A stretch of 64,000 bases of DNA from an uncultured Odoribacter sp. (GCA_910589025.1 CAJURM010000001.1:288042-352041), one strand, 5' to 3'. Positions 24,515-34,128 are shown, counted from the first letter of the stretch. Made by a program: numbers and translations. Notes: generated from the letters alone by a model not told the origin.

Positions 24515-24745
24515 ATAGATATTATCGGCAAATTTTGCAAATCACAAGAAAAGAAAATTTGCCAAAATACGCTAAAACACAATGTTTTGCATATTATTGG
24601 CAAATCTTAGAAAATAGGTGAAAACACTCTATGATTTACTGTGTGTTATTTAATCATTTTACGCTTTCCGAAAAAACGGTTCACTTGTCCAAAGATATAA
24701 GAAAAACAACAGATTACATAAATCGATATATTTTTCATAAAATAA

Positions 24746-24777
24746 TTTGGATAAATAAAAAAAACGCTCTATATTTG
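24746..24777 (+). promoter_or_regulatory. Consensus promoter of tRNA-fMet
   Basis: TTTG at 24746-24749, 20-bp spacer, then TATATTTG at 24770-24777 followed by C. This is close to the ideal Bacteroidetes promoter, about 37 bp before the tRNA. Confidence 0.75.
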
Positions 24778-24813
24778 CACTCGTCAAACAGAGACAAGAT
24801 GTTTGAATAAGAT

Positions 24814-24885
<72 letters not shown>

Positions 24886-24892
24886 CAAAATG

Positions 24893-24920
24893 AAAGTCAG
24901 CTGAAAAGCTGGCTTTTTTT
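24893..24920 (+). terminator. Terminator of tRNA-fMet
   Basis: A 10-bp stem AAAGTCAGCT/AGCTGGCTTT with one G-T pair and a GAAA tetraloop, followed by a run of seven T. Confidence 0.85.
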
Positions 24921-24940
24921 ATACACCTCTCCTCAACAAC

Positions 24941-27127
24941 TTAAAAATAAAAACCCAGATTGAAATAGAAATTCACCTTTTCCGTCATATCTGACAGATT
25001 GAACACAACATCCACAGGACCAATGGCCCAATCATAGGAATACCCTATGCCACCTCCCAAAACTCCTTTTTTCTTCAAAATATCAAAAAAATTGTCATTC
25101 TGAAAAGCGTAATTCCCCACCAACGAGAGATAATGCCGGGCTCCCATCCGTTGCCGGAAATGTAGTTTTCCCGCTAACACAGCATTGTCAAACAATTCTA
25201 CATGATGGATTCCCCAAAAAGGCAATTGCTGATTCATGTAACGTCCGACAACATTGCCTCCCACATAATTCAAGTAAGGATAAGGCACGTTGTGTCCTAT
25301 CAATACCCGTCCATAAACCGACGGCAGAAATTTAAAACGGTTGGTCAGTGAAATAACTCCTGTAAAGTCAGCGGCAAGCGCCGAAAAAGGAGTACGGTTA
25401 TCGTATCGGATAAAATTATCCGTATAGAGTGAATAAGAGGCCCTAAACGAAACCCCTTTCGTCGGATAATAACGTCTGTCGTATGTCTCCAAATGAGCCA
25501 ATCCGTAATAAGAAATAAACCCCTCCGATTTTACATCTATATATTGTCCCTCCGTCCGAACCAGGAAATCATCATAATTAAAATACTCATACCGCATCCC
25601 CCATTGGAATTTGAAATTCCGAATATAAAAATCCGTCAGGCTCACCTCACCCTTATGGTAGCGGCAAGTTGTCCCGTTTATCTTATCCCCGCCTGCATAT
25701 AGACTGAAATCATTATACTTAAACATATACGTCAGATTCAGTTTATGCCAGAAAGGATTTTCAAAGGAATAATCCAGACGGACAAACGGACTTTTGCTCA
25801 ACCGGGCTGTCAGTTCAAAACGAGAACCTTTCATCGCCCGGAAATTCAAACGGGTGTTCAGCAAAATAGCCGCCATTTCCTCCGAATCGAAACGCACTCC
25901 CAAACTGAGTTCACTCATTTCCCGCTGTTGCAGGTTCAATTCCAAATCATACACCGGACCGCCAAGTAAACGATAGGTTACACCACTGAACAACTTCGTT
26001 CCGTACAAACGGGTTATCACCTGATGAATCTCCTTGCGTGTCATCAGTCGGTTATCTTTCAGGCGAATAATTTTCCTTATCCAATCCTGATCTTTCTCCG
26101 AAATCCCTTTCAAATGAATATCCCGGATCCAAAAAGTATCTTGAACAACTCCTCCCTCCGGAGAACGTTCCCCCTGCAATGAATCCAATCCCAATTCCCG
26201 TTTCAGTTCCATCAGCTCATCCCATTTCAACAACGCCGCCTTTCCCCCACGCACCAACAGAGTATCAATGGCTTCTTTGTTAAAACTGGCAGCCGAGTAT
26301 CCCCGCACATCCGGACGGATATACAAATCCGTCATGGCTTTATTGGCTTCAAATTTATTAAGACACATCAAGTTTATCAACTGCCCCATAATCCCCGGCA
26401 ACGTATTCAATGCTCCCGCCTCTTTCAGATCCGACTGCACATCCACGCCGATAATAACATCCGCCCCCATCGCTTTCGCCACATCCGCTGGAAAATTATT
26501 GACAATGCCTCCATCTACCAGGACCATTCCATTGATCCGAACCGGAGTAAAAGCCCCCGGAATAGCCATGCTGGAACGCATGGCCTGTGCCAGCAAACCT
26601 TCTCTTAGCACGACTTCTTTTCCCGTAACCATATCTGCCGCCACACAGGCAAAAGGCACAGGCAGCGAAGCAAAATCAAGGGAATCGTGATAACCGACTG
26701 TCAAATCGGAAAACAGATTATAAATATTCTGCCCGCTGACAAAACCCGCAGGCATGCGTTTGTCTCTATCCTTGCCAAAAGAGAAAGACAATACATATTT
26801 TTCAGCCATCTCCTTTTCCGAAAAAGAAAGTTTATCACGGACCAATCTGTCACTCAAGAGATAGGACCAATTTTGTCTGCGTACCAAACTGTCCAAAGCC
26901 GTCCCGTCATATCCAATGGCATACAATCCCCCCACAATAGACCCCATACTGGTCCCCACCACAATATCCACCGGGATCCCGGCTTTTTCCAACACTTCTA
27001 TGACTCCAATATGAGCAATCCCTTTGGCACCTCCGCCACTTAACACCAGCCCTACTTTTTTCCTTTCTGCATGTAATTCTGGTAACAGGCAAAGACAAAA
27101 CACAATCCACAACCAATATCTACGCAT
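24941..27127 (-). CDS. Patatin-like phospholipase fused to an outer-membrane barrel
   Basis: A 728-residue exported protein with signal peptide ending LHA near residue 20. The patatin domain (about 25-230) has oxyanion loop GGGAKG (residues 31-36), nucleophile Ser60 in GTSMG, and the catalytic Asp in LVDGGIVNNFPADV. A POTRA-like segment follows (about 325-400: IRDIHLKGISEKDQDWIRKIIRLKDNRLMTRKEI). A C-terminal BamA/Omp85-type barrel ends in FYFNLGFYF (about 400-728). This is the type V-d (PlpD-like) arrangement of self-exported phospholipases, common in Bacteroidetes. The lipid substrate is not known. Promoter-like CAAATATA on the plus strand (27279-27286) reads TATATTTG towards it. Confidence 0.88.
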   Translation of the reverse strand: MRRYWLWIVFCLCLLPELHAERKKVGLVLSGGGAKGIAHIGVIEVLEKAGIPVDIVVGTSMGSIVGGLYAIGYDGTALDSLVRRQNWSYLLSDRLVRDKLSFSEKEMAEKYVLSFSFGKDRDKRMPAGFVSGQNIYNLFSDLTVGYHDSLDFASLPVPFACVAADMVTGKEVVLREGLLAQAMRSSMAIPGAFTPVRINGMVLVDGGIVNNFPADVAKAMGADVIIGVDVQSDLKEAGALNTLPGIMGQLINLMCLNKFEANKAMTDLYIRPDVRGYSAASFNKEAIDTLLVRGGKAALLKWDELMELKRELGLDSLQGERSPEGGVVQDTFWIRDIHLKGISEKDQDWIRKIIRLKDNRLMTRKEIHQVITRLYGTKLFSGVTYRLLGGPVYDLELNLQQREMSELSLGVRFDSEEMAAILLNTRLNFRAMKGSRFELTARLSKSPFVRLDYSFENPFWHKLNLTYMFKYNDFSLYAGGDKINGTTCRYHKGEVSLTDFYIRNFKFQWGMRYEYFNYDDFLVRTEGQYIDVKSEGFISYYGLAHLETYDRRYYPTKGVSFRASYSLYTDNFIRYDNRTPFSALAADFTGVISLTNRFKFLPSVYGRVLIGHNVPYPYLNYVGGNVVGRYMNQQLPFWGIHHVELFDNAVLAGKLHFRQRMGARHYLSLVGNYAFQNDNFFDILKKKGVLGGGIGYSYDWAIGPVDVVFNLSDMTEKVNFYFNLGFYF

Positions 27128-27659
27128 ACGACAAATTATTTATCACATCCCCGAAAGCACCCCCTGCTTTCTGCATATATCCCTCATCATTCCCTTGCAC
27201 TGCAACAAACATGCCAATCCACAATTACCTGCTAACAGCTTTAGTTTAATCAGACTATAATTGCAGACCAAACACCCTCAAATATATCCATTTTTTCATC
27301 ATATTGCTCATTTCACCCACCCTTAACCCAACAATTCTTCTTTATCCATTCTCGCTTTACAGAATTTTCAACGTACAAATGCTGCAAAAAAATATTAAAA
27401 CCCAAAAAGTTTTTCAATTTCATTCATCTACATAAAACACTCTACCCAAGCAAATTACAAATAAATTCATATTTCACGTACTGTAACAAGAAAGAGTTAT
27501 CCTGATTTTTTAATACTATTTTATATACTCCGGAAGTCATTCTCCGTAATACCCCTCATTCCCGCTTATTTTCACCATTTTTCAAATAAAAATAGCCGGG
27601 AGAAAGAAACCATAACTTTTAGGTAACGTTATAACAAGAAACTAAACCAAAGAAAAAAG
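27128..27659. other. Divergent 532-bp intergenic region (patatin gene and ompA)
   Basis: AT-rich, without a coding frame I would support. It holds a candidate -7 element for the patatin gene (27279-27286, TATATTTG on the minus strand) and a short palindrome TAACGTTA near 27623. No clear promoter for the OmpA gene was found on the plus strand. Confidence 0.55.
27279..27286 (-). promoter_or_regulatory. Possible -7 element of the patatin gene
   Basis: Read on the minus strand this is TATATTTG, a full match to TAnnTTTG, about 150 nt before the start codon. No good -33 partner. Confidence 0.4.
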
Positions 27660-28853
27660 ATGAAAAAGAGACTTTTAATGCTGTTGATTGCTGCGACTCC
27701 TTTAATGTCGTTTGCTCAGGAAAGTACGGCACTGATCGTACAGGAGAAAAACACCTCATGGAGCGGATATGTAACCAATCGTTTCTGGGACAACTGGTTT
27801 ATATCCATCGGTGCCGGTGGTGAAGTTTATTTCGGCCAAAACGATTCCCAGGGCAAATTCGGAAAACGTATTGCTCCCGCCTTTGATTTTTCTGTCGGTA
27901 AATGGTTTGTCCCGACCCTCGGTCTCCGTGCCCAGGTAAGCGGTTTCAAACTGAGAGGCTACACTTACGATCCCAACAACATGTATGTAAGCGGTGGCCC
28001 GGATAAAGACGGATTGTTCAAACAAAGCTGGAAACAATTTAATGTACACGGCGACGTATTACTTAACTTATCCAACTGGATCGGAGGTTATCGTTATGAC
28101 CGTTTTTATGAAGCTATTCCCTATTTGGGTTTTGGTATCATGCACGCTTGTACTTCAGCCGATAACAACGTTTTCACGGCAAATGCCGGTTTAATCAACA
28201 AAATGCGTCTGTCTGACGCTTTCGACTTAAACGTTGAAATAAGAGGTTCCGTATTTGAAAAGAAATTTGCCGGCGAGCCCGGAGGTAAAAGAGCCAACGG
28301 TATCCTGACCGTAACCGCCGGCTTCAGCTATAAATTCAAAAACCGCGAATTCAAACGGAACATCCCGGTTGAACCGGTCGTAATGGCAGAAGATATTGCC
28401 TGGGCTGCAACGGCAAAACAGTTGGAAACCACACAGGCTCAACTGGCAGACCAGATTGCTTACAACAATCAGCTTAACAACGAATTAAACCGCGTGAAAG
28501 CAGAAAAACAGGCTGTGAAAGTTGAAAAAGAAGTCATCGCTGCCCCAAGAGCCATCTTCTTTAACATCAATAAATCCAATATCACTGCAAAAGACAAAGT
28601 AAACCTGGAATATCTGGCAGAACAAATGAAGGCCAATCCAGACAAACGCTACACCATTGTCGGATATGCAGATAAAGCCACCGGTACTCCCGAATTTAAC
28701 CTGAGACTCAGCCAGAAACGGGCAGAAAATGTATACAATGTCCTGACCAAAGACTTCGGTGTAAACCCGAGCCAGCTGAAAGTGGAATACAAAGGCGGTG
28801 TCAGCGATCTGTTTGACGGTAACTCACTCAACCGCGTAGCCATTATCGAATAA
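27660..28853 (+). CDS. OmpA-family outer-membrane protein
   Basis: A 397-residue protein with cleavable signal (MKKRLLMLLIAATPLMSFAQ). It has an N-terminal eight-strand barrel (about 25-220, aromatic strands such as GYVTNRFWDNWFISIGAGGEVYFG, outline), a short coiled linker rich in Gln/Asn (TAKQLETTQAQLADQIAYNNQLNNEL), and a C-terminal OmpA peptidoglycan-binding domain (about 285-397: AIFFNINKSNITAKDK, VGYADKATGTPEFNLRLSQKRAENV). The domain anchors the outer membrane to peptidoglycan. Such porins are among the most abundant Bacteroides surface proteins. It ends with a strong terminator and stands alone. Confidence 0.93.
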   Translation: MKKRLLMLLIAATPLMSFAQESTALIVQEKNTSWSGYVTNRFWDNWFISIGAGGEVYFGQNDSQGKFGKRIAPAFDFSVGKWFVPTLGLRAQVSGFKLRGYTYDPNNMYVSGGPDKDGLFKQSWKQFNVHGDVLLNLSNWIGGYRYDRFYEAIPYLGFGIMHACTSADNNVFTANAGLINKMRLSDAFDLNVEIRGSVFEKKFAGEPGGKRANGILTVTAGFSYKFKNREFKRNIPVEPVVMAEDIAWAATAKQLETTQAQLADQIAYNNQLNNELNRVKAEKQAVKVEKEVIAAPRAIFFNINKSNITAKDKVNLEYLAEQMKANPDKRYTIVGYADKATGTPEFNLRLSQKRAENVYNVLTKDFGVNPSQLKVEYKGGVSDLFDGNSLNRVAIIE

Positions 28854-28890
28854 TTATAGTTATCCCGCTGAATTTCAGTTCAGCAAGCCA

Positions 28891-28926
28891 AAGAGAGGAA
28901 CTTTCCAGAAGTTTCCTCTCTTTTTT
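28891..28926 (+). terminator. Terminator after the OmpA gene
   Basis: AAGAGAGGAACTT (28891-28903) pairs with AAGTTTCCTCTCTT (28909-28922), one bulged base, followed by T residues. Confidence 0.8.
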
Positions 28927-29079
28927 ATTTATATCCCCTTTCCTGTTCCGGAAACACGTCCGCATTTCATCTCTCCGGAGATAAATTTCCGCAAAATTTT
29001 AGCCATTCTCATTTATTAATTTTAATTTCGTTGCCCAAAGAACGTACGACAATTTTTAAACCTATTAATCAATATAAGT

Positions 29080-30690
29080 ATGGCAGAATTCAAATACCAA
29101 GAACCGTTTCCTATTGAAAAGGACACGACCGAATACCGGCTTTTGACAAAAGAATATGTGAAAACGGTAGAGTGTGACGGACGAAAAATATTAAAAATAG
29201 AAAAAGAAGGCCTTGAATTGTTGGCAAAGGAAGCTTATACCGATGTATCGTTCTATCTGCGTGCTTCCCATTTACAGAAATTAGCGGATATTTTAAAAGA
29301 CCCGGAAGCCAGCGACAATGACAAATTCGTAGCCCACACTATGTTGTTAAACCAGGTAGTCTCTGCCGAAGGTGAACTTCCGACCTGCCAGGATACCGGA
29401 ACTGCAATCTGTATCGGTAAAAAAGGAGAAAACGTATATACCGGATGCAATGACGCCGAAGCCATCAGCAAAGGTGTCTTTGAAACCTACCGGGATCGTA
29501 ACTTACGTTACTCCCAGGTAGTTCCATTCACAATGACCGAAGAGAAAAACAGCGGTTGCAACCTGCCGGCACAGATTGACCTGTATGCCACACAAGGCAA
29601 TAAATATGAATTCCTGTTCATCACTAAAGGAGGCGGTTCGGCCAATAAAACCTTCCTTTATCAGCAGACCAAAGCCCTGCTGAACGAAGAAACCCTAACG
29701 AAATTCATTTCCCAGAAAGTACTGGATTTGGGTACTTCAGCCTGTCCTCCCTACCATTTAGCCGTGGTGATCGGAGGTACTTCGGCAGAAGCCAACCTGA
29801 CAACAGTAAAAAAAGCCTCTGCCGGATATTACGACCACCTGCCCACTTCCGGAAACGAAGGCGGACGAGCATTCCGAGACTTGGAATGGGAAGAAAAAAT
29901 TCTGAAAATATGCCGGGAAAAAGGCATAGGAGCTCAGTTTGGAGGCAAATACTGGGTACACGATGTACGTGTTATCCGACTTCCGCGCCATGCAGCCTCC
30001 TGTCCGGTAGGCATCGGTGTTAGTTGCAGCGCCGACCGTAACATCAAAGCCAAAATCACTGAAGAAGGTATATTCCTGGAACAATTGGAAAAAAATCCGG
30101 CACGTTTTCTGCCGGCAGAAACTCCGGCCCTTGCCCCAGCCATAAACATTGACCTGGACCAACCCATGGAAAACGTACTGGAAGAACTGAAAAAACATCC
30201 GGTAAAAACCCGTCTGAATCTCTCCGGAACATTAATTGTTGCCCGGGATATTGCACATGCCAAAATCAAACAGATGCTGGATGAAGGCAAACCCATGCCG
30301 GAGTATTTCAAAAATCATCCGATATACTATGCCGGACCGGCAAAAACACCGAAAGGCATGGCTTCCGGTAGCTTCGGCCCCACAACAGCCGGACGTATGG
30401 ATCCCTATGTCGACCTGTTTCAAGATCACGGAGGCAGTATGATTATGGTGGCAAAAGGTAACCGCTCACAGGCTGTTACCGATGCCTGCAAGAAACACGG
30501 TGGTTTTTATTTGGGCTCTATTGGCGGACCTGCAGCCATTCTGGCTAAAAACAGCATCAAATCTGTTGAAGTAGTTGCTTTTGAAGAATTAGGTATGGAA
30601 GCCATACGCAAAATCCGAGTAGAAAATTTCCCCGCCTTTATCATTGTCGATGACAAAGGCAACGATTTTTTTGCCGAATGGGCACATTAA
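29080..30690 (+). CDS. Class I fumarate hydratase (4Fe-4S)
   Basis: Single-chain class I fumarase of 536 residues that interconverts fumarate and malate. In anaerobic Bacteroidales it runs mostly from malate towards fumarate, feeding fumarate reductase and succinate/propionate formation. Cluster-ligand Cys candidates are in GELPTCQDTGTA, EKNSGCNLPAQ and SCPVGIGVSCSADRN. The N-terminal alpha-type and C-terminal beta-type domains are fused in one chain (junction near residue 335, AETPALAPAINIDLDQP). The C-terminal half has LIVARDIAHAKIK, FGPTTAGRMDPYVDLFQDHGGSMIMVAKGN and GSIGGPAAILAK. It links functionally to the methylmalonyl-CoA operon further along the window. Confidence 0.95.
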   Translation: MAEFKYQEPFPIEKDTTEYRLLTKEYVKTVECDGRKILKIEKEGLELLAKEAYTDVSFYLRASHLQKLADILKDPEASDNDKFVAHTMLLNQVVSAEGELPTCQDTGTAICIGKKGENVYTGCNDAEAISKGVFETYRDRNLRYSQVVPFTMTEEKNSGCNLPAQIDLYATQGNKYEFLFITKGGGSANKTFLYQQTKALLNEETLTKFISQKVLDLGTSACPPYHLAVVIGGTSAEANLTTVKKASAGYYDHLPTSGNEGGRAFRDLEWEEKILKICREKGIGAQFGGKYWVHDVRVIRLPRHAASCPVGIGVSCSADRNIKAKITEEGIFLEQLEKNPARFLPAETPALAPAINIDLDQPMENVLEELKKHPVKTRLNLSGTLIVARDIAHAKIKQMLDEGKPMPEYFKNHPIYYAGPAKTPKGMASGSFGPTTAGRMDPYVDLFQDHGGSMIMVAKGNRSQAVTDACKKHGGFYLGSIGGPAAILAKNSIKSVEVVAFEELGMEAIRKIRVENFPAFIIVDDKGNDFFAEWAH

Positions 30691-30708
30691 TCAAAAGCTA
30701 ACAGACAG

Positions 30709-30746
30709 AAAAGGTAAAAAACCGTCATGGTTTTTTACCTTTTTTC
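30709..30746 (+). terminator. Terminator after the fumarase gene
   Basis: A perfect 15-bp stem AAAAGGTAAAAAACC/GGTTTTTTACCTTTT (30709-30723, 30729-30743) with a 5-nt loop and T tail. Confidence 0.85.
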
Positions 30747-30900
30747 TTGCACACCTGTTCTTTTTCTGTGCAAAATTTCATCTTTTTTTTGCACACCTTC
30801 CTTCTCTTTGTGTAAATATCTCATTTATTGACAAATAACTATTATTATCTCGCTTTTATGTTTTTACTTTGCAGCACTCAAACTACAACAATAAAATATT

Positions 30901-32520
30901 ATGTCAATAAATTTATCCTATGCACACGGAATTTCCGATATTCCGCTAAAAGGGGAAACCATCGGCCAGAATCTAAGACAGATTGCTTCCGTCTTTCCCC
31001 AACGGGAAGCCTTGGTCTCCCCTTATCAAAATTACAGGGCCACGTACAGCGAATTTCTCACCCAATGCGAACAGGTTGCCAAAGCCTTGATGGCACACGG
31101 CATAAAACGAGGCGACCGGGTAGGAATATGGTCGCCAAACCGGTATGAATGGGTCGTTGTGCAATACGCCACAGCCCTGATGGGAGCCATTATGGTAAAC
31201 ATCAATCCTGGATACAAATTGCCAGGACTTCGTTATGCACTGGAACAAAGCCGCATAGACCTTCTGATAGCCTCTTCCCACTTCCGGAAAACAGACTATG
31301 TAAGCATGCTGGAACAACTTAAAGCCGACTGTGCTTATCCGAAACAAACCGTCATTATTGAACAGGACTGGGAAGTTTTTCTGCAATCCGGCCACAATAT
31401 CAGCAACCAACAACTGATTGAAAGGGAAGCCTCTCTACAATTTGACGATCCGGTAAATATCCAATATACCTCAGGTACCACGGGACATCCCAAAGGAGCT
31501 ACACTATCCCACCACAACATCCTCAACAACGGTTTTTTCATTGGGGAACGACTGAAATACACCGAGAAAGACCGGGTATGCCTTCCCGTACCCTTTTACC
31601 ATTGTTTCGGAATGGTTTTAGGCAACATGGCCATAGTCACTCACGGCGCCTGCATTGTCATTTCCGGTGAAGCTTTCGACCCGCACAAAGTTCTTGAAAC
31701 GGTCGAACAGGAAAAATGCACCTCCCTGTACGGAGTCCCCACAATGTTCATTGCAGAACTGGACCTGCCTAACTTTGACCGCTTTAACCTAAGCACTCTG
31801 CGTACAGGCATCATGGCAGGCGCCCCCTGTCCTATTGACACCATGCGGAAAGTGCAGTCACTAATGAACATGAGAGAAATCTGCGTTTGCTACGGCATGA
31901 CGGAAACCTCTCCCGTCTCTACAGAAAGCTGCACAGATGATCCGCTCGAGCTTCGGGTAACAACCGTTGGCACCGTACATCCCCACGTGGAGATAAAAAT
32001 CATTGACCCGGAAACGGGTGCCATTGTCCCTCGCGGAACTGCCGGAGAATTCTGCACACGGGGGTACTCCGTCATGTTAGGCTATTGGGACAATCCGGAA
32101 GAAACCGGGGCTATCATTGACAACAAACGCTGGTTACATACCGGTGACATCGCCATCATGGACGAAAACGGATACGTCAGCATCGTGGGCCGCCTGAAAG
32201 ACCTCATCATCCGGGGCGGAGAAAATATTTCCCCCAAAGAAATCGAAGATTTTCTGATCACCCACGAAAGCGTCTCCGATGTACAGGTTATCGGCGTATA
32301 CAGTGAACGCTACGGCGAAGAAGTCATGGCATGGGTCAAACCACGCCAGGAACACCAAATCACTGCAGAAATGCTTGATAGCTATTGCCGGGGACAGATT
32401 GCCACCTTTAAGATACCGAAATACTGGAAATTTGTCGACTCCTTCCCCATGACCGTTACAGGAAAGATAAGGAAAGGAGAAATGCGGGAAATAGCGGAAA
32501 AAGAACTTAAGCTCAAATAA
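30901..32520 (+). CDS. AMP-binding acyl-CoA synthetase (fatty acid ligase type)
   Basis: ANL-superfamily ligase of 539 residues that activates a carboxylate to acyl-AMP and then acyl-CoA. Motifs: YTSGTTGHPKGATLSHHN (P-loop, about residues 190-207), YGMTETSPVS (A5), WLHTGDIAIMDENGYVSIVGRLKDLIIRGGENISP (A7-A8, hinge region) and the catalytic Lys in TVTGKIRKGEM near the C-terminus. Overall similarity is to medium- or long-chain fatty acyl-CoA synthetases (FadD3/AcsF2-like), but the chain length preference cannot be read. It is monocistronic; a TACTTTG-like element precedes it near 30870. It is convergent with miaA. Confidence 0.88.
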   Translation: MSINLSYAHGISDIPLKGETIGQNLRQIASVFPQREALVSPYQNYRATYSEFLTQCEQVAKALMAHGIKRGDRVGIWSPNRYEWVVVQYATALMGAIMVNINPGYKLPGLRYALEQSRIDLLIASSHFRKTDYVSMLEQLKADCAYPKQTVIIEQDWEVFLQSGHNISNQQLIEREASLQFDDPVNIQYTSGTTGHPKGATLSHHNILNNGFFIGERLKYTEKDRVCLPVPFYHCFGMVLGNMAIVTHGACIVISGEAFDPHKVLETVEQEKCTSLYGVPTMFIAELDLPNFDRFNLSTLRTGIMAGAPCPIDTMRKVQSLMNMREICVCYGMTETSPVSTESCTDDPLELRVTTVGTVHPHVEIKIIDPETGAIVPRGTAGEFCTRGYSVMLGYWDNPEETGAIIDNKRWLHTGDIAIMDENGYVSIVGRLKDLIIRGGENISPKEIEDFLITHESVSDVQVIGVYSERYGEEVMAWVKPRQEHQITAEMLDSYCRGQIATFKIPKYWKFVDSFPMTVTGKIRKGEMREIAEKELKLK

Positions 32521-32523
32521 AAC

Positions 32524-32548
32524 GAAAGCCGGCTGTTTGCCGGCTTCA
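32524..32548 (-). terminator. Hairpin terminator between the acyl-CoA ligase and miaA
   Basis: AAGCCGGC (32526-32533) pairs with GCCGGCTT (32539-32546) over a 5-nt loop. On the minus strand it is followed by CGTTTTATTT, so it mainly serves miaA. Confidence 0.7.
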
Positions 32549-33454
32549 TTCCATACACGACTGGAGATAAGTCAGAATCCGATTCTTTTCATCGGGATGA
32601 AACCAACGGATTTCACCGTCCCGCCTGAACCAGGAAAGTTGTTTTTTGGCATACCGCCGGGAATTGCGCTTTATCAGACGAATGGCCTCTGCTTCATCGA
32701 TTTTTCCGTCAAAAAAATCGAACCACTCTTTATATCCCACGGTATTCAAGGCATTATACTCCCGGTAAGGATACAAACTACGGGCTTCCTCCATCAAACC
32801 ATTTTGCAACATCTGGTCCACCCGCCGGTTAATACGGTCATATAACTCTTCTTTCTCCCGCATCAAACCTATTTTGATAATCCGGAATCCCCGGTCTTTC
32901 GCCACATTCGTTCGGAGTGATGAATAAGGTACACCCGCCATCAGGCACACTTCCACAGCATGCAACACCCGTTTGGCATTATTCAGGTCTACTTGTTCAT
33001 AAAAGACAGGATCCAACTGCTTTAATTGCAGGCGGATAGACTCCAATCCCTCCTCTTCATAACGGTTCATCAGGCTCTGACGCAACGCCGGGTCTATGGT
33101 CGGAATGTCATCGATTCCTTTACATACGGCATCAATATACATCATTGAACCGCCAGCCATCACCACCACCTTCTGTTTTTCATGTAGTTCATGAATCTTT
33201 TCCAATGCCTGCTGTTCAAATTGCCAGGAATTATAATACGCATTAACTGACAGCGTACGGATAAAAAAATGAGGAACAGCTGCCAGTTGTTGTTCTGAAG
33301 GTACAGCCGTTCCTATCTTCATTTCCCGGTAAATCTGCCGGGAATCACAGGAAACAATTGAAGTTCCGAAAGATTTGGCAAGATCGATACTCAGATCTGT
33401 TTTTCCCACCCCGGTAGGTCCCAGTAATACAACAAGCGTCTTATCCATGCCCAA
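32546..33454 (-). CDS. miaA: tRNA dimethylallyltransferase
   Basis: Adds a dimethylallyl group to A37 of tRNAs reading U-starting codons, using an isoprenoid precursor (compare ispE in this window). The 302-residue protein has the P-loop GPTGVGKT at residues 12-19, CDSRQIYREMKIGTAVP (substrate loop), the central AGGSMMYIDAVCKGIDDIP, and the C-terminal RNSRRYAKKQLSWFRRDGEIRWF signature of MiaA. Start may be 33454 or the second Met at 33448. The upstream gene on the same strand ends 53 bp away, with a hairpin (33461-33494) in between. Confidence 0.95.
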   Translation of the reverse strand: MGMDKTLVVLLGPTGVGKTDLSIDLAKSFGTSIVSCDSRQIYREMKIGTAVPSEQQLAAVPHFFIRTLSVNAYYNSWQFEQQALEKIHELHEKQKVVVMAGGSMMYIDAVCKGIDDIPTIDPALRQSLMNRYEEEGLESIRLQLKQLDPVFYEQVDLNNAKRVLHAVEVCLMAGVPYSSLRTNVAKDRGFRIIKIGLMREKEELYDRINRRVDQMLQNGLMEEARSLYPYREYNALNTVGYKEWFDFFDGKIDEAEAIRLIKRNSRRYAKKQLSWFRRDGEIRWFHPDEKNRILTYLQSCME

Positions 33455-33460
33455 TCAAAT

Positions 33461-33494
33461 ACCGGACACTCTTCTTGCCGAATTTGTGTCCGGT
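33461..33494. terminator. Hairpin between the acidic protein gene and miaA
   Basis: ACCGGACAC (33461-33469) pairs with GTGTCCGGT (33486-33494) over a 16-nt loop. The T run is on the plus strand side (after 33494), while both flanking genes are on the minus strand, so terminator activity in the gene direction is uncertain. Confidence 0.45.
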
Positions 33495-33507
33495 TTTTCC
33501 ATATTCT

Positions 33508-34128
33508 TTATAACTTATCCAAATAATCGTCTATACTCTCATAGCGATCATCATACCTTCCTCCTCCCCGTCCGTATCCGTCTTCATCATCTCCGTAATC
33601 ATCCCCCTCGTCGTCTCCAAAATCCCGCTCATCGCTGTAATCATTAAATTCCTCCATAAAACTGTCGTCATACTCCTCGTCCGATTTCTCAAAACCCCAA
33701 TCTTCTCCGGGACCAAAACCGCTCTGTTCAGGAATATTCCCATCACAATACACGCATACAGGCAGGATGTCGGCAGAATCGGCTATATATTCGCCGGCAT
33801 ACTCCACCTTAAAATATTTATTATTAAAAAAATCATAGACATATTCCAATTCTATACAACTGGGACTAATCACCTCTGCAATCGTCGTGGAATCCATCAC
33901 CAACGTGTCGGACTCCTCTTCATCCTCCGACATATCCATTAAAGCGATCTCCTTTCCCCGGTTTCCCATCTTGTCTACCATATAAAACGATGCCATCTGG
34001 GAAGCATCATACTCCAGCACCTCTACAATTTTATCATGCAACTGCTGAAAAGTCTGTTCTCCGGCAATAGCAATTTCACAGCGGAATTCAGAACTGTCCG
34101 GTAAACTGATTTCAAATCTGTAATTCAT
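33508..34128 (-). CDS. pRiA4b ORF-3-like protein with acidic C-terminal tail
   Basis: A 206-residue cytoplasmic protein. The N-terminal half (MNYRFEISLPDSSEFRCEIAIAGEQTFQQLHDKIVEVLEYDASQMASFYM, outline) resembles the plasmid pRiA4b ORF-3 family: a short strand, an Arg-containing hinge and an LHDKI helix. The second half is extremely acidic, with many Asp/Glu runs and a Gly/Arg/Tyr patch (DGYGRGGGRYDDRYESIDDY). Members of this family accompany mobile DNA elsewhere, but here the gene lies in host backbone. Function unknown; the acidic tail suggests a DNA-mimic or chaperone-like interaction surface, which is speculation. Confidence 0.65.
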   Translation of the reverse strand: MNYRFEISLPDSSEFRCEIAIAGEQTFQQLHDKIVEVLEYDASQMASFYMVDKMGNRGKEIALMDMSEDEEESDTLVMDSTTIAEVISPSCIELEYVYDFFNNKYFKVEYAGEYIADSADILPVCVYCDGNIPEQSGFGPGEDWGFEKSDEEYDDSFMEEFNDYSDERDFGDDEGDDYGDDEDGYGRGGGRYDDRYESIDDYLDKL

